Both the position numbers and the translations under genes were made by a program. A DNA stretch of 64,000 bases, taken from contig CM043945.1 in assembly GCA_014529385.2 (NCBI GenBank), forward strand, positions 98,186,612 through 98,250,611, in the 5' to 3' direction. This stretch comes from Adiantum capillus-veneris (Eukaryota > Streptophyta > Polypodiopsida > Polypodiales > Pteridaceae). The first letter of the stretch is position 1. Every line of letters begins with the position of its first letter. The notes beneath the pieces were generated by a model, which was given only the letters and a program-made list of their open reading frames with translations, was not told where the DNA came from and made no database searches. Of this stretch, positions 1 through 12,240 are shown one piece after another.

Positions 1-224
1 AACAACCTGTCGTTCAACCATCAATCGCGTTCCACCGCATTGTCTGGTCTTCGTCCCACCTTGGCACTTGCATCTTCCAAATGCGAGAGGGGAGTTAGGG
101 AAGGTGAACAAGAGCTTAAAATGAGAATTATTTTGCATGTCTAATAGATTCTTCTTAAAAGAAGTGGAGGGAGAATGTGGACAAAAGAAGGGGGAAGTGA
201 TCATTTTTATAAAAAAAAGCACCC

Positions 225-290
225 ATGGGTATAATAGCGGCAATGACGCAAATAGCACGGCTATCAGCGTGGAAAAAAATGAAAAAATAA
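225..290. repeat. Subterminal-like repeat patch (CACTA-3 type)
   Basis: A short GC-rich patch carries motifs such as CGGCAATGA and GGCTATCA. The same kinds of motif recur near 32490-32620 and 43930-44110. At 32490-32620 they lie next to a CACTA-type terminus, so this patch may be the subterminal repeat of a third CACTA family. No clear CACTA terminus is visible here. The rest of 1-400 shows no gene. Confidence 0.35.
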
Positions 291-402
291 AATAAAAAAG
301 GCAGACCGTTGATTTTTTTACCCTATCCCACTGCCAAAACAATCATGCCAAAACAATCGCGATGATCTCTGTGTTTTTTCTCCTCTTCTTCTCTTCTTAG
401 AA

Positions 403-422
403 CTCTCTCTCTCTCTCTCTCA

Positions 423-471
<49 letters not shown>
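403..471. repeat. (CT)n(CA)n microsatellite, target of LTR-1
   Basis: An uninterrupted CT tract is followed by a CA tract that ends exactly where LTR-1 begins. The five bases next to the element (CACAC) recur directly after its other end at 29340, so LTR-1 inserted into a CA repeat. Confidence 0.9.
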
Positions 472-473
<2 letters not shown>

Positions 474-614
474 AAAGGGCAAGGGAACTGGAACATGCTG
501 ATCACCACCCAGCCATGCCCTATATAGGCCCTTGGCCTTCTAAATATAGGGACCCCCTTGACTGCATGTTTGTTCTGGCCCTTGTCCGTGCCTGGTCCTA
601 CCATTGACCTCACA
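472..614 (-). repeat. 3' LTR of LTR-1
   Basis: It starts TG and ends CA and is near-identical to 29195-29339. Next to it, at 615-627, is a polypurine tract on the minus strand (AAGGGGGGACTAA), very like the one before the right LTR of LTR-2. Confidence 0.8.
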
Positions 615-3600
615 TTAGTCCCCCCTTGGAGAAGCGCTTGCATCCGTGAAAACACAAGTGATGGTATCTTCATAAGAACACTAATGTTTTCTACTATGAC
701 ATCCCTCATGGATCCAACGGTTCATTTGAGCGAAACCCGGTTCAGTAGGAGGCTCAATGAAACCAAGAGTAACATCTTGATTTTCTACATTGTTGTCCAT
801 TTGCAACCATCTCATGGTACCGGTTCCTATCCAAACATAGTGTGTAGACTCCATTTAGAACGCTCATGAGCATGGTAAACGAGTTTATCACAACTAAGAT
901 GTACCAAAAAGAGTACTTCTTGTCACTTTCCATGAAAATAACTTGTTTACATAACTCATCAGCCAAGTTTAATTCCTTGACTTGTTCCCCCATGTCCTCA
1001 TTAGTAAACAACCCCACCCTAACGAGTGTTCAAGGTTGAGAGCTTGACTTATACATGAAGAGACTAAAGCTAGTTGCAAACATGCGTTAACTAATATTAA
1101 GTAAACTCCAAGAAGAGCGATAAATTCTTATTAATTGGAGTGCTTATCCCCTTGGATAACTGACATTACTGATGTGTGTTTCCCCCATGGTTTACAGACA
1201 GTCTTCCGAGATGACTGGTAAATGGGAATCACAACATCGTATAACATTGTTGAGGAATCAACAATGTTCGGAATCCACAAACACCCAAACCGAGACATGA
1301 CCTCTATTGGTGATTAGTAGACCCAAATGTAATCTCATAGAAATACTGCACACAGAATGCAAAAAGTAACAACTTGATGAATATGAAAGCCGTTCCAAAT
1401 CAGCCTTAGCTAAACACTAGGGCCCATAACACCTAGTGTGCATGCATTTAGAAAAAAACAGATCCGAACCTGTATATCCATGATTATCCTTGCCAATACT
1501 TATGGAAAATGTGATGCGTGGAATGGAAATGGTTCTGGAAAGAAACTAAATACTTTCAGATGCAATCATTTGTAAGCCTTGCTGAAACTTCTGAACCAAA
1601 ATAGAAGGTGAAACAATAGTCACTTCTAGGTACAAACCATGAAACTTTTTCATTAACAACTCATAGCCTGTAAAACAACTATCTGTAATGTTGTTTAGAA
1701 GCACTTGTACCTTAACAAGTCATTCTAAGTATCCGATGATTTTTGGCCACCACTGAAATTGCTCCTGATACGTCGTGCTGAAAATGGTCTAGAAAACAGA
1801 TTGGACCAGCACCTAGGGACTTTGTTGTGACACATATTTGAAATTGGGGACGCCATTGTCAGTCCCAGAGACTCATATTCGTCACATGTGGACTAAGGAT
1901 GTCTAAAAAAAGAACATCCTACAAGTACAAGATGTACTTGTGTGTGGAGGTACATATAAACACTCCGCGACAAGAGTGAGAGGGACCCTCATTCATTGCT
2001 CCACACTGGCTAAACCAAACTCCTTGAGTCCTTAGACCATGTTGTATCCCATGTGACAACATGTGCCAAATCAAATCCTACAAGTGGATTCATAACAGCA
2101 TAATGTACATTGGACACTACGGCCCAAAATACTTGTTTCGACATGCCCTTGGCATGGCCCGTGGGATTGAACTGAAAGTTCAGTTACACGTATTCAAATG
2201 CACAGGAGTACGTCTCCCACCTGTGGAAAAATCAAGCAACATTTTACTATGAACCCTGGGTGTTGCCTTCGCAATCCAAACCCGTTGGATAAAATCTACA
2301 AAGTCAAACCACTTGGTAAGACCCTTTGTAGAAACTGCTCAACTAGCAGGTAGCGGTAACCAACATAGTTAACCGTGTACAGAATGATGAGAATCAACTT
2401 GAAAAGTTGAATTTTTCCGCTACCGCGTGATAGATTGCAAAATTATTTCCTTGAAAGTATAACGGGAATAGATCAAATTGTGATCCTCAATGCCTATGGG
2501 GTGATTTAATAAGCACCCGCGAGGGCGTACCCCAAAACTATGATTCCATAGACACTCGTAGTGCTATAGAGAGAGCAAGAAATCCACACAAGTGATATGC
2601 CTAGCTCGTATCAACAGTCGTGCTGTCGCAACTGTTTGCTGACTCTAAATTCCATGGTATAGATCCGCTCATGTGAGTTTCAAATTTAAACTCAACTTGA
2701 GCATCACACTAACTCCATGAAGTGCAAAAATGACACCCTAAACATCCGTAATGACAAGACTTTTGATTTTCCATTAACGTCGAGGTGTTTGATGTGTATT
2801 CCACTGGGTAGATCTATTCAATCTGAAAAACAAGCACCCAAGGAATGCCAACAGGTGGGTCTTACCCGAGATCTGACAATGAATCTTAGCCATTGTGTGT
2901 GGGTCATAACTGTTATGGAAATTAGTGTTCAATCATGGAACCGATGAAGACTAATTTGGATGGTATCTTGCCCAATTTTTGGCTGAGAGTTAGAGCACCT
3001 TGGCTCAGGTTGACTCACTAGCTAGACATGTATCAAAAGCTTCTTAGAAATTTTTCATTATTCTTAAAGAGAAAAAAGAAAGAGAGAGAAGAAGAGCATG
3101 TTGGGCTAAGGAACTTTCCTTAAATGTTTAGAGTGTGTGGCCAGAATGTGTTCTCTTAGACATCTCATGCCTGATTGGTAGCTTATCCTTTAAGCATACC
3201 ACCATCGAGCGAGGTAGCAGAAAAAAACACAAAACATATCCTGACCCACCTACCTTGCAGGGGTCGTGTTTTTTTTTTCTTCGTAGTGTTGTTGTGTGTT
3301 GACAGCAACCAAAAGTATGTGAAACAATCCAAACTTATCTTGTCCTTGACAAGGTGTGTGGTGTTATAGAGGAAGCGTAATCCATGATGTGGTGGAGTTC
3401 AGTCCACTTGGCTAGCATGCCTTGCATGTAATGTTGGAATCTCTTGGCTACTGTGACGGTCTGAAGTGCGAGAGCCAAAACCATAAGTGCCTTGCCAAGT
3501 GGTGAAGGCGTGTGCCTGCTAAGTATATGGGGTTTCCCGGCGAGATTTCAAAACCATAAGTCCCTTGCACATTCTATAGTGGCAGTGATACATCATAACA

Positions 3601-3782
3601 TGATGTCACTACGACTAAAATGGAAACAAATTTTTGATCGTGCTAGTTTTCCAAACTTGTGTGCCCATGCCCTTGATACCAAGTCAATGGATAGTATCTT
3701 AGCACGAAGATGAAGCTGTGCTTCATGTGAGACTGGTTGTCCTACTCTAACCAGTTGTCTTGTAATGCCCAGGAAGAAATAA
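615..3782 (-). other. 3' internal half of LTR-1, no recognised gene
   Basis: This stretch matches, in reverse, roughly 49700-53185 of LTR-2; for example the segment near 2060-2130 pairs with 51530-51620. A short minus-strand frame at 754-1017 contains a hydrophobic membrane-like segment, and its counterpart in LTR-2 (about 52830-53080) is broken. Neither matches a family I recognise. Other frames are short and not conserved between the two copies. Confidence 0.6.
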
Positions 3783-4010
3783 CACTACAAGAGCTTGTGT
3801 GCTCTTGTGACGCTTATAGCGACGGAAATACACTGGGTGTTTAAAACCCCTGACGTCACTAAAAGCGTCGCTATTAGCGTCGATACGGGAACGTCGCTAT
3901 AGTAGTCGCTATATGCGTCGCTATATAGAGACACTGCAGGGCCATAGATAGCGACGCTTATAGCAATGCTACAGAGCCTTATATAGCGACGCCCATAGTG
4001 ACTCCCGAGA
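3783..4010. repeat. Left terminus and subterminal repeats of CACTA-2
   Basis: The terminus CACTACAAGA is followed by many direct and inverted copies of a TAGCGACGC/GCGTCGCTA motif. Such repeats are the usual binding sites of the TNPA protein in CACTA elements. The same motif lies inside both ends of CACTA-1. Confidence 0.8.
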
Positions 4011-4406
4011 TTCAATGCCCTGCCACCCATCAACCATATTAAATGTTTCATTGGTCTATTTACCTCTGAAAAAAAGTGCAAAGGTAAATATAGACCCAAA
4101 ATAGTCACCCACAAGACAATATAATCATTCACTCCATCATCCATAGTACATATTGTTTGCAAAATAAAGATACAAAAATGACAAGCGTTAATTGATGGAA
4201 GTAAATAAATGACAATTGTACACAGCAGCAAAATCACTTGATTATTAATCATTGCAAATGTAATAGTTACAAACCATTGTCATTATTTAAAAAATATACA
4301 TGGTTTTAAAAATAAATAGTTACATGGTCTCATGATACATAAGCTATGACAAAAAGAAACTAATGCTATCTAGCTATGGCTAAACTGACAACGTCTAATC
4401 AGACGT

Positions 4407-5699
4407 TGTCGTGCTGTGACACGTACATAGTGGGAATGCATGCTACAAGAGTTATCTTGTAACTTTTTAGATACATAGTTATATTTTCTATAATGTACAT
4501 ATGCATATTTAAGTATAATAATACGCCTTCTATCTCATCCTATTATTTTTCTCAAGGGTAACCTATTCTTACTTTACCATCAGAAAATACTATGGGAAAA
4601 GCGTCAATAGCTCCGTCTCTTTAACTTGGGGCAAAAAAGCATTGATTCTTTATTTCTACTATCTCATTATCATCTCACACCCTAGCTAGATCCTATATCT
4701 AGGATAAACTCCAATATATATATATATTCTATTTATTTTTCATATTTTTCTTATATTTCTTTTTAAATAGCTACTAGGGGGGAATCAAATCCTAGTGGAA
4801 CACTAAGTGGCATGATTTCAAAGATACACTTATTTTAAAGCATTATTGCAAGCTTGATTACAAAGCTTTGTCAAGGAGAAATGTCATGCTTTCATATGGC
4901 ATGAGGTGCCCTTTGGAATCAAATGAAATTCTAAGCTAAGGGGACCCTATTTTGATGATTTTTTAACACAAGGTTCCAATTCCAATTGGAAAACTATTTT
5001 AAAATGAAAATCGTAGCTAATGAGCTGACTTTTCTGCCCATATTTTTACTTTTTTATTTGGAGCCACGGTTGAGGAGATATGATCAAAATATTGGACCCC
5101 AGTCTGCCCACATCATGCAGGGACAACTCATTTCCAACTTTTTCAATTTCTGTTCACACTGGCTCCTCTCTTCTTGTGTAAACCCTTGGGGGTTCCCTTC
5201 ACCTATAAAAGGGGGCCTCTTCTTCCTTGAAAAGAACTCAAGCATTCTTAAATACTTATTTCACCGGATCCCATCATACTACCTCTTATAGACTATAACT
5301 TTTCTTTTGATGTAAGCGTAGTTATCTTGCTATGAACCAAGAGGATTTGTATACACAATTAATCCCCATCACTAGATAAAACATATACATTTGGTCAGCC
5401 AAGATTGAATGCCATTAACTCATCTATTAACCCTTTCATACTACCCATGATACGATATGACCATAGCCTTGATGTTTTCATCTTTGGGTTGTTTTGACAC
5501 TCTCTTTTGTGTTCTTTCTTTGTGTGTGTGAGTGCAAGAGAGAAATAGTGGAACTTCTTTGATTGCACTTCAGTCCGACCCCTAGTCTTCATGGCATCTA
5601 TGGTTTAACTCCTTCATATAGTTTTTTTTGGAGTTCTCTCACAAACTCTCACAGCCATAAGCCCGGTGCTTTCCCGGCAAGACCACAAATTTCTCCACA
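4407..5699 (+). repeat. Left LTR of the LARD-like element
   Basis: It aligns closely with the right LTR but is about 700 bp shorter. It lacks a 31-bp segment between two GGACC copies (present at 8610-8650) and about 690 bp that correspond to 14092-14780. A TATA-like CTATAAAAGG near 5201 could start the transcript. Confidence 0.85.
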
Positions 5700-5748
5700 T
5701 ATTTTTGGTGAACCCGACGCGAACAAGCCGGGGTGAGAGTACATAAAG

Positions 5749-7959
5749 ATGGATAGCAAAGTGGAGCAGCTATATGCTGAAATGAAAGAGCTTGCAGACA
5801 GATGCAAATGGCTTGAAGAAGAAGAATGGATTCAAAAAGCGATTGAAAGCGCTAGGTAATCCGTATATAATGAGCTTAATATATTCGAAGGCTATGATCC
5901 AGAAGGATATCTTGAGTGCTATGTGACAGAGATGAGGCTTCAAGCAATTCCAGAAGCTCGAATGATTACAAAATTTGTTGAACTTGTGAGTGATGATTTC
6001 AAGCACCAAGTTCAAGACTATGCAAGCAACTGGGGTGAGTTTTCTACAGCTATAACACAGGTATGCTTGGAACATCAAGACAAAGAGATGGAGCAGAGTG
6101 GAAGTGGATGTGACCAGCTAGAGTTGGTGTCTCCTGTAAGCCATGCAAGTGTCAACACATCCATACAAGCTAATTTAGAAGCAGTAATAGATGCATATCT
6201 TTTGCAAGATGAAAATTTATTGTATGCAGATGAAGTAGACATAGTGGAAGCTATTTATGCACGTTTGGGTCTTGTAACCTTCGTATCTCAAGATAATGAC
6301 TCTCATGATGCTATCCAAGCGCCTGAAACGGCTCAAAGAGACTTAGAGGATGATGCAAACTCGTCGGCTATCATGGATGATTTGGACGCTCCTTTTGATT
6401 CGTTTGAAGATGCACATGAGTGTATATACAAGGATGAGGATGCTATGGTTTTGACAGAGGATGTGAAGGGAAAACATGTGGAAGGCGGCTATATTAGTGA
6501 TGTGCTACAATCTACTTTTGAGCAGATCCAGGAAATTTTACCAAGTTTAGAAGAGCTGGATGCCTACGCTGAAGACATATACCAGGATGAAGAAGTCATT
6601 ATCAATGCTTTCCTATGCGAGTTTGATGCATGTGGTACTACCCAAATGGATATGCCTAGCTGCGAAAGTGCTAATTTAGAGGGGGTGACTGAAAATATCT
6701 TCCTTCGTGAGTATATCTCTGCTAGTAGCATTGCGTATTGTGAAGTACCTCAGCTAGACGAGGTGGAAGAAGAGGAGGGCATTGACAGAGTAATGTGTAT
6801 GTCTTATGGGGTAGCATATGTGATGCAGATGAGTCATGAAATTGTGCCTTATTTAGAGCTAGATGCAGCAAGATTTCACAATTCCATGGTAGAGGAAGGA
6901 ATGACAGATGCAGATTCTCTGCATGAGGATTGGGGTTCTGCAGATGAAGCTATGAATCTTCAAGATTCACAAATCAAAGATAGAGAAGTGTTTGGTTATG
7001 CTATACAGGTTGAAGTGACATCAGAGGATATAGTAGAAGAGCAAGAAACCTCTTCGGATATGGTCTGTGATTGGGGTGATATTTCTGATTTGTGTGAAGA
7101 TGCAAATAAAGATGCTTGCCAGAAAGTACCTACTATACAGGGTTCTAAGAATTTCGGTTGCCTGCAGGTATGCAAACAATATCTGAGGCATAAAAGGGAT
7201 TTAGGTCTTGTGTCACAGGGTATAAATTGCAAGCAGGTTTGTGAGTATCTATCTGCTATGGATAGGAAGGGTATACATGGTAATGCCTTGAAGCAAGAAG
7301 AGGATGCTAGCTCTATGCTGACACCAGAGTCATGTAATGAAGAAGGGTTCTCCCTAGATGAGTGGAGACATGATTCAATTGAAGATAATTTAGGGATGGG
7401 TCAAAAAGGAATAAGGGGTGAAGATATTGTGTCAGAGACTAAATTGAAGGAGGTTTTTGAGCAGTCGGTTACAAGTGACTGGGAGCATAACTACCAGGAT
7501 GATTTGGAAAGGGAATTAGACACCATATTTGAGAGGTATGCAAAGTTTTATGATGTAAAGCTGGAGAGGTATTTGGTAAAAGGTGAGAGAATTGATGAGA
7601 GGTTTACCATGCATATTTCTGAGGTTTCTCTCGATGTGGAGAAAGGCTATCTAGAGGATTCTTTTGAGAATGAAGATGCAGATTCAGACTTCTATGCGAA
7701 AGAGGTACATATGGATTTAGAGGTTGGTGAGAAGGTTGAAGTGCAGTTTCAAAAATCTTTCGAGTATATTAGAGGAAGCCTGGAAGTGTTTTTTGAAGAG
7801 GAGTATGAGGAACTTATGTCTCTTCGTCATGAAGATTTTGCGCATAATGGAGATTTTTTACAGATGTTCTGGAGACAGATGTATATAACAATTCCTTCTG
7901 ATCCGAGAGGAATTAAAAGATGCAGAGAATCTCAATGCTTAGTACAATACAAGTTTTAG
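5749..7959 (+). pseudogene. Gag-like acidic ORF of the LARD element, one internal stop
   Basis: The frame opens with ATG at 5749, 50 bp after the left LTR, and runs 737 codons to TAG at 7959. A single in-frame TAA interrupts it at 5857-5859. The segment after the stop (about codons 45-110; it includes FEGYDPEGYL) resembles the start of a plant retrotransposon gag. The rest is very rich in Glu and Asp, with several repeated blocks such as LEELDAYAEDIYQDEE, and contains no zinc knuckle, DSG, YVDD or integrase motif. I do not recognise a family for it. A frame this long in a dead-looking element suggests recent activity or selection. Read-through of TAA, or a start after it, are alternatives to inactivation. 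Confidence 0.6.
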
Positions 7960-8811
7960 AGTTAGCCATATGATCCTAGAGGAGGTCATGGGATGACAGG
8001 GAATACAATTGCTTTCACAAGTTACCATGAGGCTGGCACATGCCGGAGGATGTGCAGGTTTAGAGGGGGTGGATGTCATGCTGTGACACGTACATAGTGG
8101 GAACGCATGCTACAAGAGTTATCTTGTAACTTTTTAGATACATAGTTATATTTTCTATAATGTACATATGCATATTTAAGTATAATAATACGCCTTCTAT
8201 CTCATCCTATTATTTTTCTCAAGGGTAACCTATTCTTACTTTACCATCAGAAAATACTATGGGAAAAGCGTCAATAGCTCCGCCTCTTTAACTTGGGGCA
8301 AAAAAGCATTGATTCTTTATTTCTACTATCTCATTATCATCTCACACCCTAGCTAGATCCTATATCTAGGATAAACTCCAATATATATATATATTCTATT
8401 TATTTTTCATATTTTTCTTATATTTCTTTTTAAATAGCTACTAGGGGGGAATCAAATCCTAGTGGGACACTAGGTGGCATGATTTCAAAGATACACTTAT
8501 TTTAATGCATTATTGCAAGCATGATTACAAATCTTTATCAAGGAGCAATGTCATGCTTTCATATGGCATGAGGTGCCCTTTGGAATCCAATGAAAGTCTA
8601 AGCTAAGGGGACCACAGGAAGACTTTTGCTGCCAGAAATGGACCCTATTTTGATGATTTTTTTACACAAGGTTCCAACTCCAATTGGAAAACGATTTTAA
8701 AATGAAAATCGTAGCTAATGAGATGAATTTTCTGTCCATATTTTTACTTTTTTATTTGGAGCCACGATTGAGGAGATATGATCAAAATACTGGACCCCAA
8801 TCTGCCCACAT

Positions 8812-8960
8812 CACTACAACACTAAATGAAGATATCAACGGCCATGCCTTTCCACGCATATATTGACGACATTAGCGGGTGTCGCAATGTGCGTTGATAT
8901 ACGCGTGGAAAGGCTTTATTTTCCACGCGTATAGCGACGCGTATATCGACGCCAAAATAA
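8812..8960. repeat. Left TIR and subterminal repeats of CACTA-1
   Basis: CACTACAACA is followed by copies of ATATCGACGC and ATAGCGACGC. The matching set is at 13862-13955, beside the right terminus. Confidence 0.85.
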
Positions 8961-9106
8961 ATGGGGAAAAAAAACGAAACCCGTGCGCAGGGGCCATTTT
9001 CGCCTGGTCGGGTCTTGGCTGAAACCTGATGCGCAAGTATTATGTCCATCTCCACCCTCCCCAACCCCTCTCTCTTGCTCTCTCTCTCTGTCTACCTCTA
9101 CATCGT

Positions 9107-9121
9107 GTGTGTGTGTGTGTA

Positions 9122-9191
<70 letters not shown>

Positions 9192-9212
9192 GTGTGTGTG
9201 TGTGTGTGTGTA

Positions 9213-9250
<38 letters not shown>

Positions 9251-9681
9251 AATGTATGCTTAGGAAATTAAAACTAAAGAAAAAAAAATTAAAGAGAGAA
9301 ATGAAATGAAATGTTATATTAACGTCTTCGAAAGGCCAAAGTGACCTATTGGACATGAGACAAGAAAGTTACAATGAGATGGATCTGATACAAAGTCTGA
9401 GTAAGAAGATGACAAAATAAAATATTATGGAATCCTAAACTGTTGGGTGTGGACTAAACGGCTAAACGAGCTGGTTGGGATAGGTAGATCTCCTCCATGG
9501 TCAGTACTCTGACCGGACGTTGTGCATGTCGAGCCAAAGTGACCTAGCTAGATCCTCTCATGTAGCCTCTGTCGATGTTGTGTAGTCCTCCAGAGTCGTG
9601 GGCGTCTAGATCTCCCTAGATCAGTCGCTCGTTCGATCATTAGAGAGATAGGGAAGTAGAGAGCGAGAGAGAGAGAGAGGT

Positions 9682-9721
<40 letters not shown>

Positions 9722-9746
9722 GAAATAGAGAGATAGAGAAAGAGAG

Positions 9747-9837
<91 letters not shown>

Positions 9838-10012
9838 GGGAAGTGGAGCTCCAGGAGTTATGGCAGAGAAATAGGAAAATAGAGAAATAGAGAGAGATAG
9901 GAAAATAGAGAAAGAGAGATAGTGAGAGCGTGATCGAGAGAGAGAGAGAAAGAGAGATAGCGAGAGCGAGATCAAGAGAGAAAGAACGAGAGATAGGGTA
10001 CGTAGACAGAGA
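9107..10012. repeat. GT, GA and AT microsatellite cluster
   Basis: Long GT, GA and AT tracts (AT about 9748-9794) fill the 5' untranslated part of CACTA-1. CACTA-2 has a similar cluster upstream of its transposase (25625-27060). Frames made of Arg-Glu or Ser-Leu repeats here are not genes. Confidence 0.9.
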
Positions 10013-10275
10013 AGAAACTATGGAACTAAAAGAGGCAAAGGGGTTTCGCCTGCTACATGCATTGCCATGTACACCTGGGAGTGCACGTATGTGTCTACCC
10101 ATGTAGGATTTGACCAATAAAGACGAGGTTTTGACCTGGTGGTCCTGATCTCCGTACACCTCTGGACCGAGGTGTACGGAGATTGGGCAAGACTAGAGAA
10201 TGCGAGGTAGTTTACATTGTAAGGAGTATATATATATATATATATATATTAAAACAACATTCATAATCATTGTAG

Positions 10276-11398
10276 ATGGCAACGTCATCAACTAACATGG
10301 AGGAAAAGATTGCATGCTCGTGCACGCTCTGCAAGTATCAAATCCTGCGCAAGCGTAGGATATGTAATGAGCATGTGCACAAGTATGGAGAGTTCGCTAG
10401 AGAAACCGTACAGAATCTACGATATGACTCCTACGGAACGGGCATTGATTTCTGCGACATAGCACCTACATCTGAGAGAGAGAGAAAAAAGATTATGCGT
10501 GAAGGACTGACCAATATAGAGCCACGGATGGAAGTAGAAAAGGGCTTACCGACAGAAGACGACGGCATGGAGGAGATGCTGGATGCCTTCTTTCAGACAA
10601 GCGAGGAGAATGCGAAGGAAGCAGCACCAGAAGCCGTGCGTCTATTTCTTGAAGACATGTTGAGAAAGTTGGCACGTCAACCAATCTATGAAGGCGCCAA
10701 AATATCTGTGCTTCGTACTTGTCTGGCGTTTTTGAATCTTCAGTCAGTGTACGGGTGGTCAGATGCAAGCGTCACTGCTTTGTTTAGGTACGTAATTTAC
10801 AAAAGAGATTTTCCAATTGCAATGGTGATGTCCTCGGAGAGCTTTAATTTTAATTTAATGTGGCTTAAACAGGTTATTGCGGGAGCAACTTTTCCCGGCA
10901 GGCAATGAAATGCCCCCCTCCAGGCCAGATGCAAAGCAACTTCTGACCTCAGTTGGCTTGGACTACAACAAGATTCATGCATGTCCAAATGATTGCATTC
11001 TTTTTCGCAATGAATTTGCAGATTGTCTATCATGTCCTAAGTGCGGAGCAATGCGCTACAAACAAGATGCAGTTGGCGAGACAGTGCCAGCTAAAGTGTT
11101 GCGGCATTTCCCTATTATTCCCAGGATAAAAAGCATGTTTCGTTGTGGTTCCATTGCAAAGTTGATGCTGTGGAATTCTACGAATAGATCCACTGACGCA
11201 ACATTTAGGGTGCCCGCTGATTCGAAGGCTTGGAGGCACATTGAAGATACCTGGCCACATTTTAAGAGTGAACCACGCAATTTGCGTTTGGACATGGCAA
11301 TGGATGGAGTCATTCCATTTGGCTTGAGAAGCTCGTCATGGATCACTTGGCCTGTGTGCCTTATCAATTACAACCTCCCGCCGTGGCTTGCTATCTAG
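10276..11398 (+). pseudogene. CACTA tnp2 transposase, N-terminal half (CACTA-1)
   Basis: Exon 1 (10276-10787) begins with a transposase-associated cysteine cluster (CSCTLCKYQ) and an acidic linker. Exon 2 (10873-11398) follows an 85-bp GT-AG intron. It contains the tnp2 landmarks VGLDYNKIHACPNDC, a CPKC pair, RVPADSKAW, and the catalytic-region block around MDGVIPFG, ending in NLPPWLAI and a stop. In the family this block is followed by several hundred more residues including the remaining acidic catalytic residues; here they and DUF4218 are missing. The protein (about 340 aa) would be catalytically dead, though the DNA-binding N-terminus could persist. The sequence after the stop runs directly into DUF4216 material, marking a deletion. 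Confidence 0.85.
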
Positions 11399-11489
11399 AT
11401 GAAAAAGAGAAAGGTACGAAGAAGAGAAAGAGAGACGCAATCTAGAGCGATAGGATTTCAGGCGAAGTCGAACGACTAGAAGCTTACCC

Positions 11490-12194
11490 TTGCCAGACTA
11501 TCTCGCTCCTCTACCTGAATTCCCTGCAATGGCATGGTTGGACAAGACAGTGAGAGCAGCTCGACAGATCGGAGAACCCATATCTCTAGAAGAGGAAGAG
11601 CTGGCTATTGGATGTGACTGGAAGTATCATACATACATGGCACTGTGGTCGCATGGAAATCATTTCAGAACACAACAAATTAACAGTAGAACAAACACGT
11701 TTGACAGTGGGGTAATGGCTAGTTTCATGCAAAAGAGCAGGGCCAGTGCTAGAGACACGAATGAGAGCACTAGCAACCTGGATTACTGTGGTCTAGTGTC
11801 AGATATCCTGAAAGTAAGCTTCAGGCAGTTTGAGATGTTTTTGTTGGATGTGAAGTGGTTCAAGGTGATTAATTCTGGTCCCAATGCAACGATACGCAGA
11901 GATGGAAACAAACTTGTGCAAATAGATTCTACAAAGACTTGGACAGATGCGAGCGACACATTTGCTCTCCCCGAACATTGCGAGCAAGTGGTCTTTGTAC
12001 CGGACCCTCGAGAGCGACAATGGTGGTTTGCGGTTCAGGTTGCTGCAAGAAATAAACAAGTATTTGAAGGGCAAGATCTCCTGGAGGAAAGTCAGTCAGA
12101 CGACGTCCATACTACTGTGACATTAGATGAGATGGACGAAGGTATGGCAGAGGAAGCTGACAGATATACGAGGGATGACACAGACGAGCCATAA
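11490..12194 (+). pseudogene. DUF4216 C-terminal part of CACTA transposase (CACTA-1)
   Basis: The open frame encodes the DUF4216 region that normally ends a CACTA tnp2 protein: HGNHFRTQQI, a DYCGLVSDIL block, FLLDVKWFKV, and LPEHCEQVVFV before an acidic tail. It equals the CACTA-2 exons at 16973-17641. There is no ATG at its upstream edge, because it is an internal exon cut off from its 5' part by the deletion near 11400-11490. The frame itself is intact, so the deletion may be recent. Confidence 0.75.
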
Positions 12195-12240
12195 TTGACA
12201 CTTGTAGATGAAGATGCAATGGATGAAGACAATATACCAG

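Noticed and set aside
9029-9271. Open frames of Arg-Glu, Ser-Leu, Val-Cys or Tyr-Ile repeats over microsatellites (also 9548-10159, 26390-27104, 28842-29465, 57016-57273, 63568-63945)
   Set aside because: They are translations of GA, CT, GT and AT tracts, open in several frames at once, with no conserved domain.
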